In this document: positions 37,309 to 45,699 of the stretch, piece after piece
Position numbering within the stretch: position 1 is the stretch's first letter
Layout of the letters: each line of letters opens with the position of its first letter
From: Mycolicibacterium moriokaense
GTDB taxonomy: Bacteria; Actinomycetota; Actinomycetes; Mycobacteriales; Mycobacteriaceae
Length of the DNA stretch: 64,000 nucleotides
Direction: 5' to 3'
NCBI RefSeq assembly: GCF_003201655.1
Contig: NZ_QJJU01000001.1
Coordinates: forward strand, 434,001 to 498,000
Translations under genes and position numbers: made by a program
Notes under the pieces: model-generated
What the model was told of the DNA's origin: nothing
Seen by the model: only the letters and a program-made list of their open reading frames with translations
Database searches by the model: none

Positions 37309-37470
37309 ATGAGCGAACCGACCCGCTGGGAGTACGCCACCGTCCCGCTGCTGACGCATGCGACCAAACAGATCCTCGACCAGTGGGGTGAGGACGGCTG
37401 GGAGCTGGTGTCGGTGCTGCCTGGTCCGACCGGCGAGCAGCACGTCGCGTATCTGAAGCGCCCGAAATGA
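37309..37470 (+). CDS. DUF4177-type small protein (Rv3678A-like)
   Basis: A 53-residue protein. It reads EPTRWEYATVPLLTHATKQI then GWELVSVLPGP, a typical DUF4177 pattern (tryptophan-rich strand-helix-strand). The ATG at 37309 is preferred; the frame is open to 37267 but the upstream codons are the divergent promoter. Its stop overlaps the RidA start (ATGA). Function unknown. Confidence 0.85.
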   Translation: MSEPTRWEYATVPLLTHATKQILDQWGEDGWELVSVLPGPTGEQHVAYLKRPK

Positions 37471-37922
37471 GTGCCTCTTCGCGGCTGGCCGAGCTGGGCA
37501 TCGTGCTGCCCGATGTCGTCCCGCCGCTGGCGGCGTATGTGCCCGCGGTGCGCACCGGCAACCTGGTCTACACGTCGGGTCAGCTGCCGTTGCAGGCGGG
37601 CAAACTGCCGCAGACCGGCAAGGTCGGCGCCGAGGTGAGCCCGGAGGACGGCAAGGAGCTGGCGCGCACGTGCGCGCTCAACGCGCTGGCCGCGGTGCAT
37701 TCGCTGGTCGGTATCGACGCCGTCACCCGCGTGGTGAAGGTCGTCGGGTTCGTCGCGTCAGCGCCGGGATTCAACGGCCAGCCCGGCGTGATCAACGGGG
37801 CCTCGCACTTGCTCGGCGAGGTGTTCGGCGACGCGGGCGCGCACGCCCGGTCTGCGGTCGGGGTGTCCGAGCTGCCGCTGGATGCGCCCGTCGAGGTTGA
37901 GCTCATCGTCGAGGTTTCGTGA
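37467..37922 (+). CDS. RidA-family (YjgF/YER057c) protein (Rv3678c-like)
   Basis: A 151-residue protein of the reactive enamine/imine deaminase superfamily. It has the family features PPLAAYVPAVRTGNLVYTSG, GQLPLQAGKLP and ...PGVINGASHLLGEVFGDAG. The active-site arginine typical of the RidA subfamily (near the C-terminus in RxxV) is replaced by a shorter ARSAVGVSELP segment with one Arg, as is usual for this actinobacterial branch; deaminase activity is therefore probable but unproven. Coupled by ATGA to DUF4177 and by GTGA to the downstream MBL gene. Confidence 0.88.
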   Translation: MSASSRLAELGIVLPDVVPPLAAYVPAVRTGNLVYTSGQLPLQAGKLPQTGKVGAEVSPEDGKELARTCALNALAAVHSLVGIDAVTRVVKVVGFVASAPGFNGQPGVINGASHLLGEVFGDAGAHARSAVGVSELPLDAPVEVELIVEVS

Positions 37923-38695
37923 CCCTGGAGCATCCGGCGTATGGCCTGTTGCGGCCGGTCACCGAGACCGCGTCGGTGCTGCTGTGCAACAACCCGGGGC
38001 TGATGACGCTCGAGGGCACCAACACCTGGGTGCTGCGGGGGCCCGGTAGCGACGAGATGGTGGTCGTCGACCCCGGACCCGAAGGCGACGAGCACATCGC
38101 CAAGGTCGCCGAGCTCGGCACGATCCCGCTGGTGCTGATCAGCCACAAACACGAGGACCACACCGGCGGCATCGACAAGATCGTCGAGCGCACCGGGGCC
38201 GTCGTCCGGTCGGTGGGCAGCGGGTTCCTGCGCGGGCTCGGCGGTCCGCTGACCGACGGCGAGGTCATCGACGCCGCGGGCCTGCGAATCACAGTGATGG
38301 CCACACCGGGCCACACCGCCGACTCGGTGTCGTTTCTGCTCGACGACGCGGTTCTGACCGCCGACACCGTGCTTGGCCGCGGCACCACCGTCATCGACAA
38401 CGAGGACGGCAGCCTCAGCCAGTACATGGAGTCGTTGCGCCGGCTGCACGGTCTTGGCCACCGGACCGTGCTGCCCGGCCACGGCCCCGATCTCGACGAT
38501 CTGGAAGCCGTCAGCGCGATGTACCTAGCGCACCGCGAGGAGCGACTCGATCAGGTGCGCGGTGCGCTGCATGCGCTCGGCGAGGACGCCAACGCGCGAC
38601 AGATCGTCGAGCATGTCTACACCGATGTCGACGAAAAGCTATGGGACGCAGCGGAGTGGAGCGTGCAAGCGCAGCTCGACTACTTGCGTGCCTAA
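37919..38695 (+). CDS. Metallo-beta-lactamase-fold hydrolase (Rv3677c-like)
   Basis: A 258-residue protein with the zinc-binding HxHxDH motif as ISHKHEDHTGG near residues 77-88, TPGHTADSVSF near 128, and LPGHGPDL near 186. The C-terminal ~70 residues form the LACTB2-like winged segment (EERLDQVRGALHAL). Family members include nucleases and lactonases; a role in thioester or RNA hydrolysis is possible. GTG at 37919 overlaps the RidA stop (GTGA). Convergent with crp across a strong hairpin. Confidence 0.88.
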   Translation: MTLEHPAYGLLRPVTETASVLLCNNPGLMTLEGTNTWVLRGPGSDEMVVVDPGPEGDEHIAKVAELGTIPLVLISHKHEDHTGGIDKIVERTGAVVRSVGSGFLRGLGGPLTDGEVIDAAGLRITVMATPGHTADSVSFLLDDAVLTADTVLGRGTTVIDNEDGSLSQYMESLRRLHGLGHRTVLPGHGPDLDDLEAVSAMYLAHREERLDQVRGALHALGEDANARQIVEHVYTDVDEKLWDAAEWSVQAQLDYLRA

Positions 38696-38749
38696 GCGAT
38701 TTGTGTGTGTTGAAGAGCGCTCACCGCTCCCGATCGCACACAAATCGCT
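38695..38749. terminator. Bidirectional hairpin between the MBL gene and crp
   Basis: agcgatttgtgtg (38695-38707) is perfectly complementary to cacacaaatcgct (38737-38749). A second small palindrome, gagcgctc, sits in the loop. It begins on the last base of the MBL-gene stop and ends 7 bp before the crp stop, so it can end both transcripts. It also resembles short repeats common in mycobacterial intergenic DNA. Confidence 0.75.
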
Positions 38750-38755
38750 AGCGGC

Positions 38756-39430
38756 TTAGCGGGCGCGGCGGGCCAGTCGTTCGGAGTCGGAGATCAACAC
38801 GCTCTTGCCCTCCAAGCGGATCCAGCCACGGTGGGCGAAATCGGCGAGCGCCTTGTTGACCGTCTCGCGAGATGCGCCCACCAACTGTGCGATCTCTTCC
38901 TGCGTCAGGTCGTGCGTCACGCGTAGCGCGCCGCCCTCCTGCGTGCCGAAGCGTTGTGCCAATTGCAGGAGCTGTTTGGCCACCCGGCCCGGCACGTCGG
39001 TGAAGATGAGATCGGCCAGATTGTTGTTGGTGCGACGAAGTCGGCGGGCCAGCACTCGCAGCAGTTGCTCAGCGATTTCAGGGCGATCGGCGATCCACGC
39101 GCGCAGCGCGTCGCGGTCCATTGACACCGCTCGCACTTCGGTGATCGTTGTGGCACTCGATGTTCGCGGGCCGGGGTCGAAGATCGAGAGCTCGCCGAAC
39201 ATGTCGGACGGGCCCATGATGGTCAGCAGATTCTCGCGGCCGTCCGGCGAGCGGCGGCCGATCTTGACCTTCCCCGAAATGATGATGAACAACCGATCGC
39301 CGGGCTCTCCTTCGGCGAACACAGTGTGCCCGCGTGGGAAGTCGACGGGCTGCAATTGCTTGGTCAGCGCGGATACGGCGCTGGGTTCGACTCCCTGGAA
39401 GATTCCGGCCCTCGCCAGGATCTCGTCCAC
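38756..39430 (-). CDS. crp: cAMP receptor protein CRP (Rv3676-like)
   Basis: A 224-residue global regulator. The cAMP-binding cradle spans residues 15-120, with [17 protein letters not shown] near 77-93 (the Arg-Thr that bind the cAMP phosphate). The C-terminal winged helix has [20 protein letters not shown] near 170-190, whose RETxxK is the DNA-recognition helix recognising TGTGA-N6-TCACA. A matching site is seen about 10 kb away in the predicted Ms1 promoter of this window. Length and order (next to nth) match M. tuberculosis. Confidence 0.96.
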   Translation of the reverse strand: MDEILARAGIFQGVEPSAVSALTKQLQPVDFPRGHTVFAEGEPGDRLFIIISGKVKIGRRSPDGRENLLTIMGPSDMFGELSIFDPGPRTSSATTITEVRAVSMDRDALRAWIADRPEIAEQLLRVLARRLRRTNNNLADLIFTDVPGRVAKQLLQLAQRFGTQEGGALRVTHDLTQEEIAQLVGASRETVNKALADFAHRGWIRLEGKSVLISDSERLARRAR

Positions 39431-39531
39431 GTTGCCCCTCTTAAGCTGTTGGGTGATATGACATGCGCAAGCGACCTCTGACTGGTTAGCGAGGTCAGTC
39501 TAGAGGCGCGCCATTTCGCGACTAGCCCACG

Positions 39532-39864
39532 CTACACACGATTGGCATGCCGAGTCGGCTGAAATTCAGGATTCGATCGGTGATGCACCACCAGCCGATT
39601 TGGCAAACTTGCCATATCACGGGCCCCGGTTGGAGCGTCAAGCAACCACTCGCGTTCGCTCAACCGCTGATGCAGACCGTCCAGGGCGCGGCCCATGCCC
39701 TCTCGCGCCAGCGTGTTCACGTCATCGGGCTCGGCTTGGTCGAGAAACTCGGCTACGTCGGAGGCCGAGACGGCGGCGTCATCGAGGCTCGATTCGAGCC
39801 GCTGCAGCCCGAATGTTGCCAGCATCAGCAACGCCGGAATAAACGCTGCGAGCAACCAAGACAC
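39532..39864 (-). CDS. Small membrane protein (Rv3675-like)
   Basis: A 110-residue protein with an N-terminal membrane segment (MSWLLAAFIPALLMLATFGL), followed by a helical cytoplasmic or periplasmic part with acidic character (ESSLDDAAVSASDVAEFLDQ, REGMGRALDGL). No enzymatic motif. A homologue lies between crp and nth in M. tuberculosis (Rv3675). Function unknown. Confidence 0.75.
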   Translation of the reverse strand: MSWLLAAFIPALLMLATFGLQRLESSLDDAAVSASDVAEFLDQAEPDDVNTLAREGMGRALDGLHQRLSEREWLLDAPTGARDMASLPNRLVVHHRSNPEFQPTRHANRV

Positions 39865-39970
39865 AAGGCTGAAGTAAACACGGCGAAGGTCTCAGCGGGA
39901 TCACGAATTGTCACCGGTCCGCACCGGTCCTCTCCCCGAAGAGTCAGACCCGCTGCGTACGCTGGCATCC

Positions 39971-40768
39971 GTGACCGTGGGTGAGACTTCAGTCGGTAAG
40001 CAAGCAGCCGCCAAGCCGGCTCGGCGCGCAACCCCGCGGAAGTGGGACAAGGAGACCCGCACCGGCCTGGTCCGCCGTGCGCGTCGAATGAATCGCACAC
40101 TCGCACAAGCATTTCCGCATGTTTACTGCGAGCTGGACTTCACCAATCCGCTGGAACTGACGGTGGCGACCATTCTGTCGGCGCAGAGCACCGACAAGGG
40201 GGTCAATCTCGCCACTCCCGCGTTGTTCAAGCGGTACCGCACAGCGCTGGATTATGCGCAGGCCGACCGCACCGAACTCGAGGAACTCGTCCGGTCCACC
40301 GGCTTCTACCGCAACAAGGCCAACTCGCTCATCCGGCTCGGCCAGGAGCTGGTGCAACGGTTCGATGGCAACGTTCCCAACAACATGAAAGATCTGGTGA
40401 CGCTGCCAGGTGTCGGTCGCAAGACCGCCAACGTCATCCTCGGCAACGCCTTCGACATTCCCGGGATCACCGTCGACACACACTTCGGCCGGCTGGTGCG
40501 ACGCTGGCACTGGACCACCTTGGAGGATCCGGTCAAGGTCGAGCACGCGATCGGCGAGCTCATCGAACGCAGCGAGTGGACGCTGCTGAGTCACCGGGTG
40601 ATCTTCCACGGCCGCCGCGTGTGCCATGCGAAGAAACCCGCGTGCGGCGTATGCGTGCTCGCCAAGGACTGCCCGTCGTTCGGAACCGGGCCGACAGATC
40701 CGCTGGTGGCCGCGCCGCTGGTGAAGGGGCCGGAGACCGAGCACCTACTGGCGATGGCCGGCCTCTGA
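39971..40768 (+). CDS. nth: Endonuclease III, DNA glycosylase/AP lyase
   Basis: Removes oxidised pyrimidines and cuts at the AP site. From GTG 39971 it has 265 residues; an ATG at 39908 is possible but adds basic, non-conserved residues. Motifs: [11 protein letters not shown], the helix-hairpin-helix with [18 protein letters not shown] near residues 139-156 (catalytic Lys), [11 protein letters not shown] with catalytic Asp near 163, and a C-terminal 4Fe-4S cluster [20 protein letters not shown] (C-x6-C-x2-C-x5-C). Confidence 0.95.
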   Translation: MTVGETSVGKQAAAKPARRATPRKWDKETRTGLVRRARRMNRTLAQAFPHVYCELDFTNPLELTVATILSAQSTDKGVNLATPALFKRYRTALDYAQADRTELEELVRSTGFYRNKANSLIRLGQELVQRFDGNVPNNMKDLVTLPGVGRKTANVILGNAFDIPGITVDTHFGRLVRRWHWTTLEDPVKVEHAIGELIERSEWTLLSHRVIFHGRRVCHAKKPACGVCVLAKDCPSFGTGPTDPLVAAPLVKGPETEHLLAMAGL

Positions 40769-40778
40769 CCAGCCGCAC

Positions 40779-41426
40779 ATGAGCACCTCCACCCGCTGGA
40801 CCGTCGCGGTGATGGTCGTTGTCGTCGCGCTTGGCGTGGCGTTGTGGACGCAGCTGGGGGACAACGGTTCGTCGACCGCCCCGCCCGGGCCGGGCCAGGC
40901 CCGTGACCACCGCGACGCAGACACCGCAGAGGCGCTTACAGGCCCCCGTGCCCGCGCCGATCTTCCTTCGTGTCCCCAGGCGGGGTCGGGGTCCGGGCCG
41001 GAGCGGTTGCGCGGCATCACCCTGGAATGCGCAGGCGACGGTACAAGTGTCGACGTCGCCAAGGCCGTGGCGGGCCGACCGACGGTGCTCAACCTGTGGG
41101 CCTACTGGTGCGCGCCGTGCGCCGACGAGCTGCCCGCGATGGCCGAGTACCAGCGCCGGGCGGGGCCCGACGTCACTGTGCTGACTGTGCACCAGGACGA
41201 GAACGAAGCCGCGGCATTGCTGCGGCTGGCTGAACTGGGCGTGCGACTGCCGACCCTGCAGGACGGTCGAAGGCTGATCGCCGCCGCGTTGGCGGTACCC
41301 AACGTCATGCCAGCGACTGTGGTGCTGCGCGCGGACGGTAGCGTTGCCGAAGTCCTGCCGAGGTCCTTCGCCAGCGCCGACGAGATCGCCGCGGCGGTGG
41401 ATCCAAAGATTGGAGTGTCGGGGTGA
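40779..41426 (+). CDS. Membrane-anchored thioredoxin-like (TlpA-type) protein (Rv3673c-like)
   Basis: A 215-residue protein. Residues 7-27 (WTVAVMVVVVALGVALW) form an N-terminal anchor. The thioredoxin-fold domain follows with WAYWCAPCADELPAMAEY near residues 107-124 (active site CAPC) and a cis-Pro segment VMPATVVLR near 180. It is probably extracytoplasmic and reductive. ATG at 40779. Overlaps the NUDIX gene by 4 bp (GTGA). In M. tuberculosis the same four-gene row nth-Rv3673-Rv3672-marP exists. Confidence 0.9.
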   Translation: MSTSTRWTVAVMVVVVALGVALWTQLGDNGSSTAPPGPGQARDHRDADTAEALTGPRARADLPSCPQAGSGSGPERLRGITLECAGDGTSVDVAKAVAGRPTVLNLWAYWCAPCADELPAMAEYQRRAGPDVTVLTVHQDENEAAALLRLAELGVRLPTLQDGRRLIAAALAVPNVMPATVVLRADGSVAEVLPRSFASADEIAAAVDPKIGVSG

Positions 41427-42214
41427 GCTGGGGCAGTGGAGTGGGCGAGCTGACCCACCTCAACCCTCAAGCCGCCCCGCCCTGGCTCAAGCCGCTCACA
41501 GACAACTGCCGTGACGTGAAGCAGGCCTACCGCAGGCGCGTGCCCCCAGAAGTGCTGGCACTGGTCACCGCGGCGAACACAAAGGCCGCGATCACAGGAG
41601 AAAAGCGCGACGCCGCGGTGCTCGTGCTGTTCTCAGGCCCTGCCGACTCACCCTCCGGCGGCCTGCCCGACGACGCCGACCTGCTAGTCACCGTGCGGGC
41701 GTCGACGCTGCGCCACCACGCAGGCCAGGCCGCATTCCCAGGCGGCGCGGCCGACCCTGGCGATGACGGACCCGTGTCCACCGCGCTGCGCGAAGCCAAC
41801 GAGGAGACCGGTATCGACCCCGGCCGGCTGCGTCCGCTGTGCACACTCGAGCGGATGTTCATCCCGCCGTCCGGCTTCCACGTAGTACCCGTGCTTGCCT
41901 ACTCACAGGATCCCGGGCCGGTCTTCGTCGTCGACAAATCAGAGACCGCTATCGTCGCGCGGGTGCCGGTGCGCGCGTTCATCAACCCCGATAACCGGAT
42001 CATGGTGTACCGCAAGGAGAATACGCGTCGGTTCGCAGGCCCGGCGTTCCTGCTCAACGAGATGCTGGTGTGGGGTTTCACCGGCCAGGTGATCTCGGCG
42101 ATGCTGGACGTGGCTGGCTGGGCCAAGCCGTGGAACACCGACGACGTTCGTGAACTCGACGACGCAATGGCCCTCGTCGGGCACGAGGACAGCTACGGTG
42201 AAGCTCAACAATGA
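41423..42214 (+). CDS. NUDIX hydrolase, CoA-pyrophosphatase type (Rv3672c-like)
   Basis: A 263-residue NUDIX protein. The Nudix box reads GGAADPGDDGPVSTALREAN then EETGIDP (positions near 108-134), conforming to Gx5Ex7REUxEExGU with the first Glu replaced by Asp-rich residues. The upstream HHAGQAAFPGG segment is the UPF0035/CoA-pyrophosphatase signature. It hydrolyses CoA or similar dinucleotides. GTG start at 41423 overlaps the thioredoxin-like stop, and the marP ATG overlaps its own stop. Confidence 0.88.
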   Translation: MSWGSGVGELTHLNPQAAPPWLKPLTDNCRDVKQAYRRRVPPEVLALVTAANTKAAITGEKRDAAVLVLFSGPADSPSGGLPDDADLLVTVRASTLRHHAGQAAFPGGAADPGDDGPVSTALREANEETGIDPGRLRPLCTLERMFIPPSGFHVVPVLAYSQDPGPVFVVDKSETAIVARVPVRAFINPDNRIMVYRKENTRRFAGPAFLLNEMLVWGFTGQVISAMLDVAGWAKPWNTDDVRELDDAMALVGHEDSYGEAQQ

Positions 42215-43401
42215 CATCGTCCCAGTGGCTTGATCTCGCCGTACTCGCGATCGCGTTCGTCGCCGCCATCTCCGGCTGGCGTTCCGGCGCGCTGGGCTCC
42301 CTGCTGTCGTTCGTCGGAGTGGTTCTCGGCGCGGTCGCCGGGGTGCTGCTCGCGCCCCACATCGTCAGCCATATCGGCGGTCCCCGCAGCAAGCTTTTCG
42401 TCACGCTGTTCCTGATCCTCGCGCTCGTGGTGATCGGTGAGATCGCAGGCGTGGTGCTTGGCCGGGCGGTGCGCGGCGCCATCCGCAACCGCGCACTGCG
42501 GGTCTTCGACTCGGTGATCGGGGTCGGCCTGCAGCTGGTCGCGGTGCTGGTGGCCGCGTGGATGCTGGCATCCCCCCTGCAATCGTCGGACCAGCCCAAC
42601 CTGGCGGCCGCCGTCCGCGGCTCCAAAGTGCTTGCCCAGGTCGAAGGGGTGGCCCCCAGCTGGCTGAAGTCGGTGCCGACCCGGCTGAGGGCCTTGGTTG
42701 ACACCTCTGGCCTGCCCGACGTGCTGCAGCCCTTCGATCGCACGCCGATCATCGCGGTCGACGCTCCGGATGCCGCGCTGGCCACCGACGCCGTCGTCGC
42801 AGCCACCCGGCCGAGCGTGGTCAAGATCCGCGGTGTCGCGCCGGGATGCCAAAAGGTCTTGGAGGGTACCGGTTTCGTCGTCGCACCCAACCGCGTGATG
42901 TCGAATGCACACGTTGTCGCGGGCTCCGACAGCGTCACGGTCGAGGCGGACGGCCAAACGTACGACGCAAGCGTGGTGTCGTATGACCCCGAGGCCGACA
43001 TCTCGATTCTCGATGTGCCGAACCTGCCATCGGCGCCCCTGCCATTCGCCGAGGGCTCCGCGCCGACCGGAACCGACGCCGTCGTGATGGGCTACCCCGG
43101 TGGCGGCGACTTCGTCGCGACGCCGGCCCGCGTGCGCGAGACGATCGAGTTGAACGGCCCCGACATCTACCGCGCCACCACCGTGACTCGCGAAGTTTAT
43201 ACGATCAGAGGCACTGTGCGGCAAGGAAATTCGGGCGGACCGATGATCGATCGGACGGGTAAGGTGCTTGGCGTGGTGTTCGGCGCCGCCGTCGACGACG
43301 CTGACACCGGCTTCGTGCTGACGGCCAAGGAAGTATCCCGCCAGATGGCCAAGATCGGCGACACGGCGCGCGTCGCGACTGGCGCCTGCGTCGGCGGTTA
43401 G
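42211..43401 (+). CDS. marP: Membrane serine protease MarP (acid-resistance)
   Basis: A 396-residue membrane protease needed for acid resistance in M. tuberculosis (Rv3671c). Four N-terminal membrane helices in residues 5-120 (a CvpA-like region: LAVLAIAFVAAISGW, SFVGVVLGAVAGVLL) precede a periplasmic trypsin-like domain. The catalytic triad segments are visible: His in MSNAHVVAGSD (near 230), Asp in DPEADISILD (near 262), and Ser in RQGNSGGPMID (near 340). ATG at 42211 overlaps the NUDIX stop. Convergent with the epoxide-hydrolase-like gene. Confidence 0.95.
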   Translation: MTSSQWLDLAVLAIAFVAAISGWRSGALGSLLSFVGVVLGAVAGVLLAPHIVSHIGGPRSKLFVTLFLILALVVIGEIAGVVLGRAVRGAIRNRALRVFDSVIGVGLQLVAVLVAAWMLASPLQSSDQPNLAAAVRGSKVLAQVEGVAPSWLKSVPTRLRALVDTSGLPDVLQPFDRTPIIAVDAPDAALATDAVVAATRPSVVKIRGVAPGCQKVLEGTGFVVAPNRVMSNAHVVAGSDSVTVEADGQTYDASVVSYDPEADISILDVPNLPSAPLPFAEGSAPTGTDAVVMGYPGGGDFVATPARVRETIELNGPDIYRATTVTREVYTIRGTVRQGNSGGPMIDRTGKVLGVVFGAAVDDADTGFVLTAKEVSRQMAKIGDTARVATGACVGG

Positions 43402-44351
43402 CCGTACACCTGCGCGACGAAGCGCGACAGCTGATCGTTGACGACCTTTGGTGCTTCCTCGTGGCCGAAATGTCCTGCGCCGGCTATGGATACGTAGCGG
43501 CCCTGCGGCGCGTAGTGCTGGGTGCGGTACACCGGATCAGCCAGCACGTACGGGTCGGCGTCGCCACGCAGGTGCAGCACCGGCACCGCCAGCGGCCGCT
43601 TCATCGACCGCATGAAGCGCCTGCCCTCGCCACGCAGCTGGCTGCGGACCGCCCAGCGCTGATATTCCAGCGCCGAGTGCGCCGCCGACGGAATCTGGAT
43701 GGCCTGCCGCATATGCCGGATGGTCTCGGAAAAGTCTTCTGAGGCAAGCCATTTCCCACTTGCGCGGCTTCGCACCAAGCGCTCGAGCTCCTCGGCGTCG
43801 TTGCGTGTCAGCGACCGCTCGGGCCACATCGGCACCTGGTAACGCAGCATCCACGGCAGCAGCGCAAGGCCCTGGTCACGCCGGGTCAGCGCCGAGGCCC
43901 GCAGTGCTACGGGATGCGGTGAACTGACGACGGCGATAGCCCGAACCATCCGCGGATGCAGCACGGAGGTCGCCCAACACACCAGTCCGCCGTCGGCGTG
44001 GCCAACCAACGTCGCTGACTTGTGACCGAGTGCGCGCACCAGCCCCGCGGTGTCGCCTGCGAGCGTCCAGCCGTCGTAGCCGCGGGGTGGCTTGTCGCTG
44101 CCACCGTAGCCACGCAGGTCGACCGCCACGACCCTGGCGCCGGTCAAGCCGCGCAACTGGTGGCGCCAGGACCACCAGAATGAGCCGAAGCCATGGAGCA
44201 GAATCACCAGCGGTCGATCCGTCGCTGGAGGGGCATCGCTGGCGGCGTCCGCCTCCACGACGTGAAAGCGAATCCCGTTGGCGTGCACCTCGAGATGACG
44301 CCAGGGACCGTCGATCCGTACCACCGACGGGTCGGGTGGGGCCACTACCAA
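43398..44351 (-). CDS. ephE: Alpha/beta hydrolase, epoxide-hydrolase-like (Rv3670-like)
   Basis: A 317-residue hydrolase. The oxyanion segment LLHGFGSFWWSWRHQL lies near residues 54-69. The nucleophile elbow reads LVGHADGGLVCW near 115-126, with Asp as nucleophile (GHADGG) as in epoxide hydrolases and haloalkane dehalogenases. The catalytic His is in GAGHFGHEEAP near the end. It overlaps the upstream holin-like gene by 7 bp on the same strand and is convergent with marP (4-bp stop overlap). Confidence 0.88.
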   Translation of the reverse strand: MVVAPPDPSVVRIDGPWRHLEVHANGIRFHVVEADAASDAPPATDRPLVILLHGFGSFWWSWRHQLRGLTGARVVAVDLRGYGGSDKPPRGYDGWTLAGDTAGLVRALGHKSATLVGHADGGLVCWATSVLHPRMVRAIAVVSSPHPVALRASALTRRDQGLALLPWMLRYQVPMWPERSLTRNDAEELERLVRSRASGKWLASEDFSETIRHMRQAIQIPSAAHSALEYQRWAVRSQLRGEGRRFMRSMKRPLAVPVLHLRGDADPYVLADPVYRTQHYAPQGRYVSIAGAGHFGHEEAPKVVNDQLSRFVAQVYG

Positions 44352-44860
44352 CCCGACGGATCGGCGGTCAGATCACGTGAGGTCTGGCCGTTCCGTGACG
44401 TGAGCGCCTTGTCCTTGTCGTGCCCGGGCGTTAGCGCCTCGCGCGTTTCCTTCACCGACTCGATGGTCTGCTGCGGCCCGCGGATCCGTCGCACCTTGAG
44501 GTAGCCGAACAGCGCAAGGACCGCGGTGGTCAGCACCATGACCCCGAACACGATCAGGAAGGCGACCCACCGCCACAGCCAGGTGTCGAGCAGTTCGGCG
44601 AGGAAGAAGAAGAAAAAGAAGGTGGAGTAGAACAACACCACCAGAGCCAAGATGAAGAAGACGCTGCCGGTGAGGCCCTTCTTGACGTCGCGGGTGATCT
44701 CGGCCTTGGCCAATTCGACCTCTGCCCGCACCAGCGTCGACACCTGGGTCGTTGCGTCCTTGACGAGGTCGCCGATGGACGGGTCGGCTTTGGAAGCGTG
44801 CGGATCGACCAGCGGTATCGAGGTCACCGTCGTCGGCACGCCATCCTTGCGATCACTCAC
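44345..44860 (-). CDS. Holin-superfamily-like two-helix membrane protein (Rv3669-like)
   Basis: A 171-residue protein annotated in mycobacteria as a phage-holin-family protein (actinobacterial DUF1469/YqjE-type). N-terminal cytoplasmic part, then an amphipathic stretch (LVRAEVELAKAEITRDVKKG), and two membrane helices with a Phe-rich stretch: LVVLFYSTFFFFFFLAELL and WVAFLIVFGVMVLTTAVLAL. Start GTG at 44860 (VSDRKDG); longer upstream frames are improbable. Coupled to the hydrolase gene. It is unlikely to be an actual phage holin here. Confidence 0.8.
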   Translation of the reverse strand: MSDRKDGVPTTVTSIPLVDPHASKADPSIGDLVKDATTQVSTLVRAEVELAKAEITRDVKKGLTGSVFFILALVVLFYSTFFFFFFLAELLDTWLWRWVAFLIVFGVMVLTTAVLALFGYLKVRRIRGPQQTIESVKETREALTPGHDKDKALTSRNGQTSRDLTADPSGW

Positions 44861-44973
44861 GGAACAGTTCCTCCCCGCATCCGGTGACAGTCGCGGTTCA
44901 TGTTGCCACGTGGCGTCCATCGAAACGATCCGGGCCGACGATAGACTGGCCGGGATGGTCGGGCGGCACGTCG

Positions 44974-45699
44974 ATGGGGGATAGATACTTGAGGACCAGC
45001 GTCCGCGGCCTGACGATTTTTGCGACGATCGCGGCCCTGGCCGCGCTTCTGCTGCCTTCCGCGCTCGCCAACGCCGATGGCCTGGTCCCGCTTGGCGGTG
45101 GTTCCGGCATCGTGATCGAGGGCAACACCTTGTGCACGCTGACCGCGATCGGTAACGACAACCGCGGCAATCTGATCGGCTTCACGTCTGCGCACTGCGG
45201 TGGACCTGGCGAAAAGGTGGCCGCCGAAGGTGCCGAGGCCGCAGGGGTGCTCGGCACGATGGTCGCGGGCAACGACTCCCTCGACTACGCGGTGATCCAG
45301 TTCGACCCGCAGAAGGTGCAGCCGGTCAACAACGTCAAGGGATTCGAGATCGACGGCATCGGTCCGGATCCGGTCGTCGGAGACATCGCGTGCAAACTCG
45401 GCCGCACGACGGGGTATTCGTGCGGCGTGACGTGGGGACCAGGCGAGCAACCCGGCACCTTCATCAATCAGGTGTGCGGTCAACCGGGCGACTCCGGCGC
45501 CCCGGTGACCGTCAACAACCAGTTGGTCGGCATGATTCACGGCGCCTTCTCCGAGGAGCTGCCGACGTGCATCATCAAATACATCCCGCTGCACACGCCT
45601 GCGGTCAACATGTCGTTTAATACTCAGCTGGCTGACATCACCGCCAAGAACCGGCCGGGCTCGGGATTCGTTCCGGTCGGGGCAGCCCCCGCCGCTTGA
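44974..45699 (+). CDS. Secreted chymotrypsin-like serine protease (Rv3668c-like)
   Basis: A 241-residue exported protease. From ATG 44974 the first 33 residues form a signal peptide (SVRGLTIFATIAALAALLLP, ending near ANA-DG). The catalytic domain shows His in GFTSAHCGGPG, Asp in GNDSLDYAVIQF and Ser in QPGDSGAPVTVN. Cysteine pairs (LCTLTA.../SAHC, ACKLG/YSCG) suggest disulfides. The M. tuberculosis homologue Rv3668c is described as a possible alpha-lytic-type protease. It is convergent with acs, whose stop is the adjacent base. Confidence 0.88.
   Translation: MGDRYLRTSVRGLTIFATIAALAALLLPSALANADGLVPLGGGSGIVIEGNTLCTLTAIGNDNRGNLIGFTSAHCGGPGEKVAAEGAEAAGVLGTMVAGNDSLDYAVIQFDPQKVQPVNNVKGFEIDGIGPDPVVGDIACKLGRTTGYSCGVTWGPGEQPGTFINQVCGQPGDSGAPVTVNNQLVGMIHGAFSEELPTCIIKYIPLHTPAVNMSFNTQLADITAKNRPGSGFVPVGAAPAA

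Noticed and set aside
44345..44860. Prophage holin
   Set aside because: The family name is misleading; the gene sits in a conserved chromosomal row and no phage genes are nearby.
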